This document shows positions 18,414-26,334 of a stretch of 36,204 bases of DNA, piece by piece. Where the stretch lies: positions 1 through 36,204 of the forward strand of contig JACOXM010000012.1 in NCBI GenBank assembly GCA_016176285.1, in the 5' to 3' direction. Origin of the DNA: Candidatus Giovannonibacteria bacterium. GTDB taxonomy: Bacteria > Patescibacteriota > Minisyncoccia > JACPKW01 > UBA11713. The notes below the pieces were generated by a model that searched no databases, was not told the DNA's origin, and saw only the letters and a list, made by a program, of their open reading frames with translations. Each line of letters opens with the position of its first letter. Position 1 is the first letter of the stretch. The position numbers and the translations under genes were made by a program.

Positions 18414-19423
18414 GATAAAAATGCGCTTTGTCCGGAGAAGGAGTGTCCTAGGTGCTGATAAGCCCTCCCCGTGGCGACTCTTCCGCGAGGAGTTCTTTCA
18501 AGAAATCCCAACTGCATCAAATAAGGCTCGTAAACCTCTTCGATTGTTTCTTTTTCTTCCGAAGTGGCCGCCGCCAAAGTTTGAAGCCCGACGGGTCCGC
18601 CTCCAAATTTTGAAATAATTACGTTCAAGATCATCCGGTCTGTTCCCTCGAGCCCCAAAGGATCAATCTCAAGAAGGTCAAGCGCCCTTACTGCCAAGTC
18701 CTGGGTTAAGGATTGGGATTTTTCAACTTGGGCGAAGTCCCTGCACCTTTTTAAAAGCCTATTTGCAACACGCGGCGTGAAACGGGAGCGCTTAGCCACT
18801 TCTTTGACCGCGCCTTTCTCAATATTTATCCCGAGGATTTTTGCGGAGCGCTCAATAATTTTTTCGATTTCATTTTCGCTGTAAAAATCGAGCCTGAATG
18901 TGCCTCCGGAAAACCGGGAACGGAGGGGCGCGGAGAGAAGGGCTATTCTGGTGGTTGCGGCTATTAATGTGAAGGGGGGAAGTTCGAGTTGAATCGTTCT
19001 TGCGGATGGGCCTTTGCCGATAATTATATCAAGAGACCTCGATTCAAGCGCGGGATAAAGTATTTCTTCGATTAATTTATTAAGCCTGTGAACTTCATCA
19101 ATAAAAAGTATATCCCCAGGAGAAAGATTGGTGAGTATGGAGGCAAGGTCTCCAACTTTTTCAATCGCGGGGCCAGAGGTCACTTTTACCTGGGACCTCA
19201 ATTCTTTAGATATCAAATGGGCGAGGGTTGTTTTTCCAAGACCCGCCGGCCCGTAAAAAAGTAAATGCTCAACGGGTTCATTTCTTTCTTGGGCCGCCTG
19301 AATAAGGATTTTTAGGTTTTTTTTAACCATTTCCTGCCCGATATATTCTGCCCAACCCTTAGGCCTTAGGGTTTGGTCAAGGGAGCGGTCGTCTTGTGCA
19401 ATTTTTGGGTCTGTTATAGCCAC
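18410..19423 (-). CDS. ruvB: Holliday junction DNA helicase RuvB
   Basis: [55 protein letters not shown]. Confidence 0.97.
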   Translation of the reverse strand: MAITDPKIAQDDRSLDQTLRPKGWAEYIGQEMVKKNLKILIQAAQERNEPVEHLLFYGPAGLGKTTLAHLISKELRSQVKVTSGPAIEKVGDLASILTNLSPGDILFIDEVHRLNKLIEEILYPALESRSLDIIIGKGPSARTIQLELPPFTLIAATTRIALLSAPLRSRFSGGTFRLDFYSENEIEKIIERSAKILGINIEKGAVKEVAKRSRFTPRVANRLLKRCRDFAQVEKSQSLTQDLAVRALDLLEIDPLGLEGTDRMILNVIISKFGGGPVGLQTLAAATSEEKETIEEVYEPYLMQLGFLERTPRGRVATGRAYQHLGHSFSGQSAFLS

Positions 19424-19425
19424 TA

Positions 19426-19454
19426 TTGACTTTTTTTATAATATTTGATAAACT
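19426..19454 (+). promoter_or_regulatory. Possible sigma70-type promoter ahead of the ncRNA candidate
   Basis: TTGACT (19426-19431), 17-nt spacer, TAAACT (19449-19454). Confidence 0.3.
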
Positions 19455-19481
19455 AATTCAAATTTGCTAAAGCTAGATTTT

Positions 19482-19627
19482 GGCCTTGAGCCTCTAAGCG
19501 AACATGGAGATTTGCCTTTAGGAAAACCTGGTTGCCTGCTTGTCGGGAATTTACTGGTGTTTCTCCAATGAATTTCTCCGAACTTATACTACCCATAGTA
19601 TGAGAATCTGCCTAGAGGCTCGTGGCC
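19482..19627 (+). ncRNA. Structured intergenic RNA candidate, family not recognised
   Basis: Closing stem GGCCUUGAGCCUCUA/UAGAGGCUCGUGGCC; internal helix CAUGGAGA/UCUCCAAUG (one bulge); 9-bp hairpin CUUAUACUA-CCCA-UAGUAUGAG; no convincing ORF. Confidence 0.65.
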
Positions 19628-19632
19628 AGCAT

Positions 19633-21303
19633 CTATTCGCCTACTACTCTTTCTAACTCTGAAAGCGTCGTTATACCAGAGAGTAACTTTAATATTCCGT
19701 CCTGTTTCATCGTAAGCATTCCTTGTTCGAGGACTGCTTCTATCAGGGCGGCTTCGGAGGGCTCCGTCAGGATCATTTTTTCAATTTTATCGTCAATCAA
19801 AAATCCCTCGAAGACCCCGACCCTGCCCTTAAATCCTGTCCCTCCGCATTTATCACATCCCACCGGCTTAAAAAATTTAACTTTTTTTATGTCCGGGGCC
19901 TCAATATTTTTTGGTAATTTTTTAATTTCCGCTTCTATTTTATCTATCTCTTCTTTTGACGCGGCGCTTTCCTCTGTGCAGTTTTTGCAAAGTTTTCTTA
20001 TAAGCCTCTGCGCAAGCGCCATTTTTATGGCGGGAGCGATGATATTCGGCTTAACCCCCATATCTATCAAGCGGGGAATTGTCCCTACTGCGTCATTTGT
20101 GTGGAGGGTTGAAAATACCAAATGCCCCGTGAGGGCGGCATGCATGGCGGTTTCCGCGGTGTCGAAATCTCGGATTTCTCCAACCAATATGACGTTCGGG
20201 TCCTGCCTTAAAATTGCACGCAACCCATTAGAAAAGTCATAGCCTTTTTCTGGATCGATCTGTGTTTGGGTGACGCTCTGCAGGTGGTATTCAATCGGGT
20301 CCTCGATGGTTATGATTTCGATCCCCGGCGCGTTGATTTTTTTTATGAAAGCATAAAGCGTGGTAGTTTTGCCGGATCCCGTGGGGCCGGTCGTTAGGAG
20401 CATCCCGTTTGGCTTAGTCAGCACTTTTCTAATTTGCTCCATGAGATACGGATGTATTCCCAAATCTTCAAGCGCTAATGATATCGTTTTCGGGTGAAGT
20501 ATGCGGAGCGTAACCGCCTCGCCATAAGGTCCTGGGAGGGTTGCTGTTCTTATTTCAACATCGGCTTCGTCCGTTCTTATAGTGAATCTTCCGTCTTGCG
20601 CTTTGTCTTTAATGTTTAATTTTAGTTCCGAAAGGAGTTTAATCCTTGAGAGCAAAAGGCCGAAAATTTTCGGCGAGAACGGAGTTATCTCCTGCAAAAC
20701 GCCATCAAGCCTTAATCTCAGCTCGACATTTTTTTCTCCCGGCTCGATATGTATGTCGGAAGCTTCGAGCGTTAACGCCCCCGCTAAAATCATTTCCAAA
20801 ATTTCCGAAATTTTTCGCGATTCGCTTATAGTCCCTGCTTCGGCGAGGAGTGTTTTTAGGGCGCTGACACTTTTTGCTTTTTCCCCAAATTCTAGAATCC
20901 TTTGCTGGGAAATATCCACGACGGAAGCTTTTACCGCCTCGAATGCCGGGATTTCGGCATATCGGGAGAGCGCCTTCTCAAGGCTCTGTGAAGAGACTAG
21001 AAAAATTTCGAGTTCGTATTTTTTGGCCTTTAATTCCTCGATGACTTGCTTCGCCCTTAATTGTTCGGGATTATTTAGGGCGACGGAAATTTTTTTGCCT
21101 ACGGATTGGAAAACCACTATCCTGCCCTCCCTCGCGTCGCCTTCGGGAACAAGTTTTAAAGAATCCAAGTCTATTGTTATAGAGGACATGTCGAGGTAAG
21201 TAAGCGAAAGTTTTTGCGCCATTATCTGAGCAAGCTCCTCCGCTTCCTTGTGTCTTAATTCATCGAATTTGCTTTTCTGTTTTGCCTCATCAAATTTAGT
21301 CAT
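19633..21303 (-). CDS. pilB: GspE/PilB family type II/IV pilus assembly ATPase
   Basis: LLTTGPTGSGKTTTLYAFI, EDPIEYHL, GEIRDFDTAETAMHAALTGHLVFSTLHTNDA, zinc-type CKNC...CDKC. Confidence 0.93.
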   Translation of the reverse strand: MTKFDEAKQKSKFDELRHKEAEELAQIMAQKLSLTYLDMSSITIDLDSLKLVPEGDAREGRIVVFQSVGKKISVALNNPEQLRAKQVIEELKAKKYELEIFLVSSQSLEKALSRYAEIPAFEAVKASVVDISQQRILEFGEKAKSVSALKTLLAEAGTISESRKISEILEMILAGALTLEASDIHIEPGEKNVELRLRLDGVLQEITPFSPKIFGLLLSRIKLLSELKLNIKDKAQDGRFTIRTDEADVEIRTATLPGPYGEAVTLRILHPKTISLALEDLGIHPYLMEQIRKVLTKPNGMLLTTGPTGSGKTTTLYAFIKKINAPGIEIITIEDPIEYHLQSVTQTQIDPEKGYDFSNGLRAILRQDPNVILVGEIRDFDTAETAMHAALTGHLVFSTLHTNDAVGTIPRLIDMGVKPNIIAPAIKMALAQRLIRKLCKNCTEESAASKEEIDKIEAEIKKLPKNIEAPDIKKVKFFKPVGCDKCGGTGFKGRVGVFEGFLIDDKIEKMILTEPSEAALIEAVLEQGMLTMKQDGILKLLSGITTLSELERVVGE

Positions 21304-21356
21304 ATTACGTAATTCTACCTTATTTTTAAGCTATTTCGAGGGGAAAGTAGTAAAGC

Positions 21357-21385
21357 TTGATTTTTTTAATACTTCGTGATATAAT
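21357..21385 (+). promoter_or_regulatory. Sigma70-type promoter
   Basis: TTGATT (21357-21362), 17-nt spacer, TATAAT (21380-21385), upstream of a strong AAGGAGGTG ribosome-binding site. Confidence 0.7.
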
Positions 21386-21413
21386 ACTGCCAAATCTAGA
21401 AAGGAGGTGCTCC

Positions 21414-21959
21414 ATGAAACGAGCACTCGCAAGTTTTTTGGTAATTAGTTTTTGTTTTGCGGTTTCGCCGAGGATTTCCGCGGCGGATGATAAGGGCACA
21501 AACCCGGCGAACGTCGGCATCGTTGCCGGGTTACTGACTGCCGTAATTGGGATCGTTTCATTGGGGAGTTATTTCACAAGCAGTAAGCGTGAAGAAACAA
21601 ACCAGCTCGCGGTTACGGAAGGAAACAAGACCGCGAGGAAACAAATCGACGCCAATGTGACCGTCGGCGCGCTCAATTCCGGTGTAACATCGGGGACAAT
21701 TGATTACGGCGACGTGCAGACGCAGGACGGCGATGTTGTTTCGCGATTGGATGTTAAAAACATCCGTCGCGATGTACCTACGGCGCAGACAGCTTATGCG
21801 CCGCCTGCAGCAGGGAAGTCTCCGAGCATTTGGGAGGAGAATATCCCATCTGCGCCGACCCCGTCTTACGGTCCGCGCCCGCGAACCGGCCGCGCTGCCG
21901 ATTGCCAAGGGCTCCCACCCTCGGCATACCGGAACTGTATGGCCAATTTGCGCCAATAA
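21414..21959 (+). CDS. Secreted/membrane hypothetical protein
   Basis: AAGGAGGTG 5 nt before the ATG at 21414; signal peptide MKRALASFLVISFCFAVSPRISAA; a second hydrophobic segment follows. Confidence 0.7.
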   Translation: MKRALASFLVISFCFAVSPRISAADDKGTNPANVGIVAGLLTAVIGIVSLGSYFTSSKREETNQLAVTEGNKTARKQIDANVTVGALNSGVTSGTIDYGDVQTQDGDVVSRLDVKNIRRDVPTAQTAYAPPAAGKSPSIWEENIPSAPTPSYGPRPRTGRAADCQGLPPSAYRNCMANLRQ

Positions 21960-21970
21960 GGAGGTGACAC

Positions 21971-22237
21971 ATGAAGACAATAATTTTTCTTTTTTCGTTC
22001 ATGGTCACACCTGGCACAGCGTTTGCCCAAGTGGATTTCTGCCGGCATCACTATTACTCGGAAGAGTGCAGAATCCGTCGCGGCGAGTACTTCCGAGATC
22101 AGGGGAAGTGCATATCAAGCAGTCAAACTGACTCACGCCTCGTCCCATTTCAGAAGAGCACCCACATAGGTTTTCACTTATGGCCGCGGTGCTCTTTTTT
22201 TGTTTTGTTCAAAAACCTCATTTATGGGGGCATGTAG
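21971..22237 (+). CDS. Small secreted Cys-containing protein, 3' end uncertain
   Basis: AAGGAGGTGACAC-ATG; signal peptide MKTIIFLFSFMVTPGTAFA; QVDFCRHHYYSEECRIRRGEYFRDQGKC; the ORF reads through a terminator. Confidence 0.5.
   Translation: MKTIIFLFSFMVTPGTAFAQVDFCRHHYYSEECRIRRGEYFRDQGKCISSSQTDSRLVPFQKSTHIGFHLWPRCSFFVLFKNLIYGGM
22154..22203 (+). terminator. Intrinsic terminator
   Basis: AAGAGCACC (22154-22162) pairs with GGTGCTCTT (22188-22196), followed by a T-run. Confidence 0.8.
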
Positions 22238-22261
22238 TATGCAGACGATCGTCTCCATACT
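22236..22261. repeat. Palindromic operator-like element, copy 1
   Basis: AGTATGcAGACGATCGTCTcCATACT: near-perfect 26-bp palindrome just upstream of a putative -35/-10 and the ATG at 22296. Confidence 0.85.
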
Positions 22262-22295
22262 TTGCGGTAAATAATTTAGGGCTTATTATATAAAT

Positions 22296-22838
22296 ATGCG
22301 GTATGGCAAATTGACTGGAAAAATTTTATCCTTATTGGCTAATGGATTACTCCTGGGCTATACTCATTCGAAAAATAATCAAAAGGAAATTTTGGAAGAG
22401 TGTGATAAGATCTGGCTTTCTATTGATAAAAAAGAATTATTTCAAGCTTTAAGAATTCTTAAGTTGAATGGATTTTTGGATGTGGTCGAGGATAACAAGG
22501 GAAATAAAAAAGCTATTTTAACTCCCAGGGGAAAGGAGCGGGGTATGTACTTTAATCTAGATAGCCTTTCAATAAAAAAACCTAAAAAATGGGATAAAAA
22601 ATGGAGAGTTGTCGTATTTGATATTCCAGAGGAGAGGAGGAAAATAAGAAATGCCTTGAGAACGAGATTAAAAAATTTGGGGTTCCATGAAATGCAAAGA
22701 AGTGTGTTTGTTTTTCCTTATGCTTGCGATGATGAGATAAATATACTCGTAAATGTGTATGGCCTTAAAGAATGTGTGCGTCTAGCTGAGGCAACATTTT
22801 TCTATGATCAGGATATTAGGAAAAGATTTAAAATATGA
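22296..22838 (+). CDS. PaaX-like transcriptional regulator with Cas2-like C-terminal domain
   Basis: N-terminal winged-helix-like region; KKWRVVVFDIPEERRKIRNALRTRLKNLGFHEMQRSVFVFPYACDDEINILVNVYGL pattern of PaaX/Cas2-like domains. Confidence 0.75.
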   Translation: MRYGKLTGKILSLLANGLLLGYTHSKNNQKEILEECDKIWLSIDKKELFQALRILKLNGFLDVVEDNKGNKKAILTPRGKERGMYFNLDSLSIKKPKKWDKKWRVVVFDIPEERRKIRNALRTRLKNLGFHEMQRSVFVFPYACDDEINILVNVYGLKECVRLAEATFFYDQDIRKRFKI

Positions 22839-22854
22839 AATAATCATTGAGTGT

Positions 22855-22884
22855 GTAGTATGCAGACGATCGTCGCTATACTAC
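22855..22884. repeat. Palindromic operator-like element, copy 2
   Basis: GTAGTATgcaGACGATCGTCgctATACTAC; shares the 21-nt identical string TGTAGTATGCAGACGATCGTC with copy 1 (22233-22253 and 22854-22874). Confidence 0.85.
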
Positions 22885-22931
22885 TAAACTGTCAAAAAGA
22901 AAACAGATAATATTTGTGATAAGCTGAATTA

Positions 22932-23357
22932 ATGAAGGAAGTTTTAAAAGCCATTACAAAAAATCCAGAAGAGACGAAGAAATTCGCAAGGGTTTTGGCG
23001 GAGGAAATCGTAAAAACCAAACCTGGAAAGGGCGCGGTCGTGATCGGCCTGGAAGGGGAGTTAGGCGCGGGGAAAACAACTTTTGCAAAAGGATTCGCGA
23101 GAGGGCTTGGCATCAAAGAGGAAATGAAAAGCCCGACTTTTATATTAATGCGCGTCTTTAGGAAAAAGAACAGAAATTTTTTTCATATTGACGCTTATCG
23201 AGACCAGCTTGATTTCAGGGAATTTCTGAAGAGCAATAAAAATATTTTGCTCGTTGAGTGGTCTAATAAAGTAAAAAAATTTCTGCCAAAAAATTATTTT
23301 TTATTTAAACTACGCCATGCGGGCAGTGATAGACGCGAAATAAAACTTTATGCCTAA
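22932..23357 (+). CDS. tsaE: tRNA threonylcarbamoyladenosine biosynthesis ATPase TsaE
   Basis: GLEGELGAGKTTFAKGFARGLGI, KSPTFILMRVF, FFHIDAYR. Confidence 0.93.
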   Translation: MKEVLKAITKNPEETKKFARVLAEEIVKTKPGKGAVVIGLEGELGAGKTTFAKGFARGLGIKEEMKSPTFILMRVFRKKNRNFFHIDAYRDQLDFREFLKSNKNILLVEWSNKVKKFLPKNYFLFKLRHAGSDRREIKLYA

Positions 23358-25953
23358 AAAAAATGAAAGACTGGTTCTCCTCGACATGCACGCGATTTTG
23401 CACCGCGCCTTTCACGCGCTTCCCGCATTTTCTTCTCCGAAAGGTGAGCCCACCGGCGCGCTTTACGGCTTTACGACTTTTCTTTTAAAAGTATTCAGAG
23501 AATTAAAGCCTGACTATCTCGCGGCGGCGTACGATCTTCCCGCGCCGACATTCAGGCACGCCGCATACGACAAATATAAAATTCAGCGGCCGGAGATGGA
23601 TTCCAGCTTGGCGGTGCAGATAAAGCGCTCGAAAGATATTTTGGAAGTTTTTGGGATAAAATTTTTTGAAAATCCGAAGTTCGAAGCGGACGATGTGTTG
23701 GGAACTTTCGCCGATAAAACGAAATCATTTAATAATTTGGAAGTAATGGTTGCCTCGGGCGACCTGGACACCCTGCAGTTGGCGGAGGGGGAACGGGTAA
23801 AAGTTTTTACTTTAAGAAAGGGAATAAACGACACGGTTATTTATGACGAAAAAAAAGTAAAAGAAAGGTACGGCTTTGGGCCGAAGCTCTTGGCGGATTA
23901 TAAGGGGCTCCGCGGGGACCCCTCCGATAATATCCCGGGGGTGCCGGGCATAGGAGAAAAGAGCGCCTCGGAGCTTATTATAAAATTCGGAAATCTCGAA
24001 AAAATTTTTAAAGCAGTAAAAAAAGACCGGGCAGGCGTTATTAAAGCAGGAACAAGGGAAAGAATCGTAAAACTTTTGGAGGAGCACGAGGAAGAGGCTT
24101 TTTTTTCGAGGGAGCTGGGTTCAATAAGGAGAGACGTCCCAATAGAGCTTGATTTAGAAAAACTTCGGTGGCGGGATGGATCAAAAAAAGAAAAAATCGC
24201 GGCACTTTTTAAGGGGCTTGGTTTTTTATCCCTTTTGTCGCGCATCCCTGCCGAAAGTTCGGATATTCCCGCAAGCAAGCCGCCTTCGTTATTTGATATA
24301 TCGGAAGAAAATTCGGATTTTCTTGCGAGAGAAGAAAAAATTTTTTGGCATCAATCCGATGGGAAACTTTATGCATCTTCTTCGGCCGGGAAAATTTTTG
24401 CCTTCGAATTTACGGACAAAAAACTTATCGAAGTATTTAGTGGCGAGAAAAAAGTGCATTACTTTTTTGACGCGAAGAAAATTTTGCATTTTCTAAAATC
24501 TCTCGAAATCTCGCCCAAGGTTTATTTTGATATAAAAGTTGCGGCCTGGCTTTCGAGGCCGGCACTGCAGAACCCGAGCTTAGAGACGACGATCCATTCC
24601 TTTATGCCGAGGGAGGTTATTGATAAGGGCGAGATTTTAAAATCAGTAGGACTCCTTCCCGAGCTCGCCCGTATTTTGGAAAAAGAATTGAATGATAAAA
24701 AACTTTTAAGGGTATGGGAAGAAATTGAGCTTCCGTTAGTACCCGTTCTATTGCGCATGGAGGGGGAGGGAATATTGGTGGATACCAAAATGCTTGAAGG
24801 ATTGTCCCGCGAATTTGAGAAAGAAATAATTTCTTTTCAGAAAAAAATCTGGGAAATATGCGGCACGGAATTTAATATTAATTCTCCGAAACAATTGTCC
24901 GAGGTGCTTTTTGGGAAGATGGGGCTTACGGTTAAGGGGCTAAAAAAGACCGGGACCGGAGCCAAATCAACGCGCGAGTCGGAGCTCCTGAAATTAAAAG
25001 GCATACATCCGGTTATTGCCCAGCTGCTTTCTTTCCGCGAGTTATCCAAGCTTAAGTCGACGTACCTCGATACGCTTCCAAAGATGGCAGATGCTTCAGG
25101 CAGAGTCCACACGACTTATGATCAAACCGGAGCGGCAACCGGGCGACTTTCTTCGTCCAGCCCCAATTTACAAAATATTCCAATACGTTCGGAGGCTGGG
25201 AAGGAAATCCGAAAAGCTTTTTTGGCGCGCCCGGGATTTGAGCTTCTCGCTTTTGATTACTCCCAAATCGAATTGCGCATCGCCGCGATTTTGTCGAAAG
25301 ATAAAAAAGTTATTAAAGCTTTTCGCGAAGGCAAAGATATTCACGCGATCACGGCCGCAGAAGTCTTTAATGTGCCGGAAAATAAAGTTACTGACAATAT
25401 GCGAAGAGAGGCGAAAGTCATAAATTTCGGAATTCTGTACGGAATGGGGATTAATGCGCTCTCGCAGGCGCTCGAAGTTCCGAGAGAGAAGGCGCAGGAA
25501 TTTTGGGATGAATATTTCAGAGATTTCGAGGGCATTAGGGAATTTATAGAAAAAACCAAAGCAGACGTAAGAAAGAACGGATATGTCCAAACGCTTTTCG
25601 GCCGCAGGCGCTATCTGCCGGAAATTTATTCCCAGGCGGAATATATCAGAAAAGAGGCGGAGAGGATGGCCGTAAACGCGCCCATTCAGGGGACGGCGGC
25701 GGATATTGTAAAATTTGGAATGATCCGTTCCGACGAGCTTATTGAAAAAAAATTTAAAGGGGAAGTTTTCCAGCTTTTACAGATCCATGACGAGCTTTTA
25801 TTTGAAGTAAAGAAAGATTTGGTCCCCGAGTTTGAAAAAAGCGAGAGAAAAATACTGGAAGGGATTTATGAGGGTGACCTTGTGCTTAAGGTTGAAGTAA
25901 AAAGAGGGCCCAATTGGGGAGAGATGAAGAAATATGGTAATATGAACTCATAA
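23350..25953 (+). CDS. polA: DNA polymerase I
   Basis: 5'-3' exonuclease domain (MPKKNERLVLLDMHAILHRAFHAL, GVPGIGEKSASELI) and family A polymerase motifs (LLAFDYSQIELRIAA, KVINFGILYGMG, QIHDELLFEV). Confidence 0.97.
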   Translation: MPKKNERLVLLDMHAILHRAFHALPAFSSPKGEPTGALYGFTTFLLKVFRELKPDYLAAAYDLPAPTFRHAAYDKYKIQRPEMDSSLAVQIKRSKDILEVFGIKFFENPKFEADDVLGTFADKTKSFNNLEVMVASGDLDTLQLAEGERVKVFTLRKGINDTVIYDEKKVKERYGFGPKLLADYKGLRGDPSDNIPGVPGIGEKSASELIIKFGNLEKIFKAVKKDRAGVIKAGTRERIVKLLEEHEEEAFFSRELGSIRRDVPIELDLEKLRWRDGSKKEKIAALFKGLGFLSLLSRIPAESSDIPASKPPSLFDISEENSDFLAREEKIFWHQSDGKLYASSSAGKIFAFEFTDKKLIEVFSGEKKVHYFFDAKKILHFLKSLEISPKVYFDIKVAAWLSRPALQNPSLETTIHSFMPREVIDKGEILKSVGLLPELARILEKELNDKKLLRVWEEIELPLVPVLLRMEGEGILVDTKMLEGLSREFEKEIISFQKKIWEICGTEFNINSPKQLSEVLFGKMGLTVKGLKKTGTGAKSTRESELLKLKGIHPVIAQLLSFRELSKLKSTYLDTLPKMADASGRVHTTYDQTGAATGRLSSSSPNLQNIPIRSEAGKEIRKAFLARPGFELLAFDYSQIELRIAAILSKDKKVIKAFREGKDIHAITAAEVFNVPENKVTDNMRREAKVINFGILYGMGINALSQALEVPREKAQEFWDEYFRDFEGIREFIEKTKADVRKNGYVQTLFGRRRYLPEIYSQAEYIRKEAERMAVNAPIQGTAADIVKFGMIRSDELIEKKFKGEVFQLLQIHDELLFEVKKDLVPEFEKSERKILEGIYEGDLVLKVEVKRGPNWGEMKKYGNMNS

Positions 25954-25954
25954 T

Positions 25955-26329
25955 ATGAAGATATTAATCATAGAAGACGATAAATTTTTAAGGGATTTGA
26001 TGACCCAAAAACTCGCTAACGACGGCTTCACCGTTGAGGCTGCGGTAGACGGGGAAGAGGGGCTTAAGGCTGCTATGGAAGGGGCCCCGGATTTAATTGT
26101 ACTTGATTTGATATTGCCGCGGGTTGACGGTTTCGGAGTTCTTGAAAAAATTAAGGGGGTTGAGAAGCTCTCACACGTTCCAGTGTTTGTGCTTTCGAAC
26201 CTCGGGCAGAAGGAAGATGTTACAAGGGCCTTGTCTTTAGGTGCGGAGGACTTTTTAATTAAATCCAATTTTACCTTGGGGGAAATTGTTGAAAAAATAA
26301 AGGCAATTTTAAATAAAAAATATCTTTAA
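25955..26329 (+). CDS. Stand-alone CheY-like response regulator receiver
   Basis: MKILIIEDDKFLRD, DLIVLDLILPRVDGFGVL, PVFVLSNLGQ. Confidence 0.93.
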   Translation: MKILIIEDDKFLRDLMTQKLANDGFTVEAAVDGEEGLKAAMEGAPDLIVLDLILPRVDGFGVLEKIKGVEKLSHVPVFVLSNLGQKEDVTRALSLGAEDFLIKSNFTLGEIVEKIKAILNKKYL

Positions 26330-26334
26330 GGCTT

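Noticed and set aside
19482-19627. 6S RNA assignment for the structured RNA
   Set aside because: Predicted fold is multi-branched with an independent 9-bp hairpin rather than a rod with a single central bubble; left as unassigned.
19622-20242. 206-aa plus-strand ORF opposite pilB
   Set aside because: Ser-rich antisense shadow of a well-supported minus-strand gene; no independent coding signal.
20582-21199. 205-aa plus-strand ORF opposite pilB
   Set aside because: Antisense shadow ORF, same reasoning.
22296-22838. Cas2-like protein as evidence of a CRISPR locus
   Set aside because: Winged-helix plus Cas2-like layout fits PaaX-type regulators; no cas1, no effector genes, and the flanking palindromes are only two copies without a spacer array.
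24176-24496. 106-aa ORF in alternate frame within polA
   Set aside because: Nested in the strongly supported polA frame; Phe/Lys-rich artefact of AT-rich codons.
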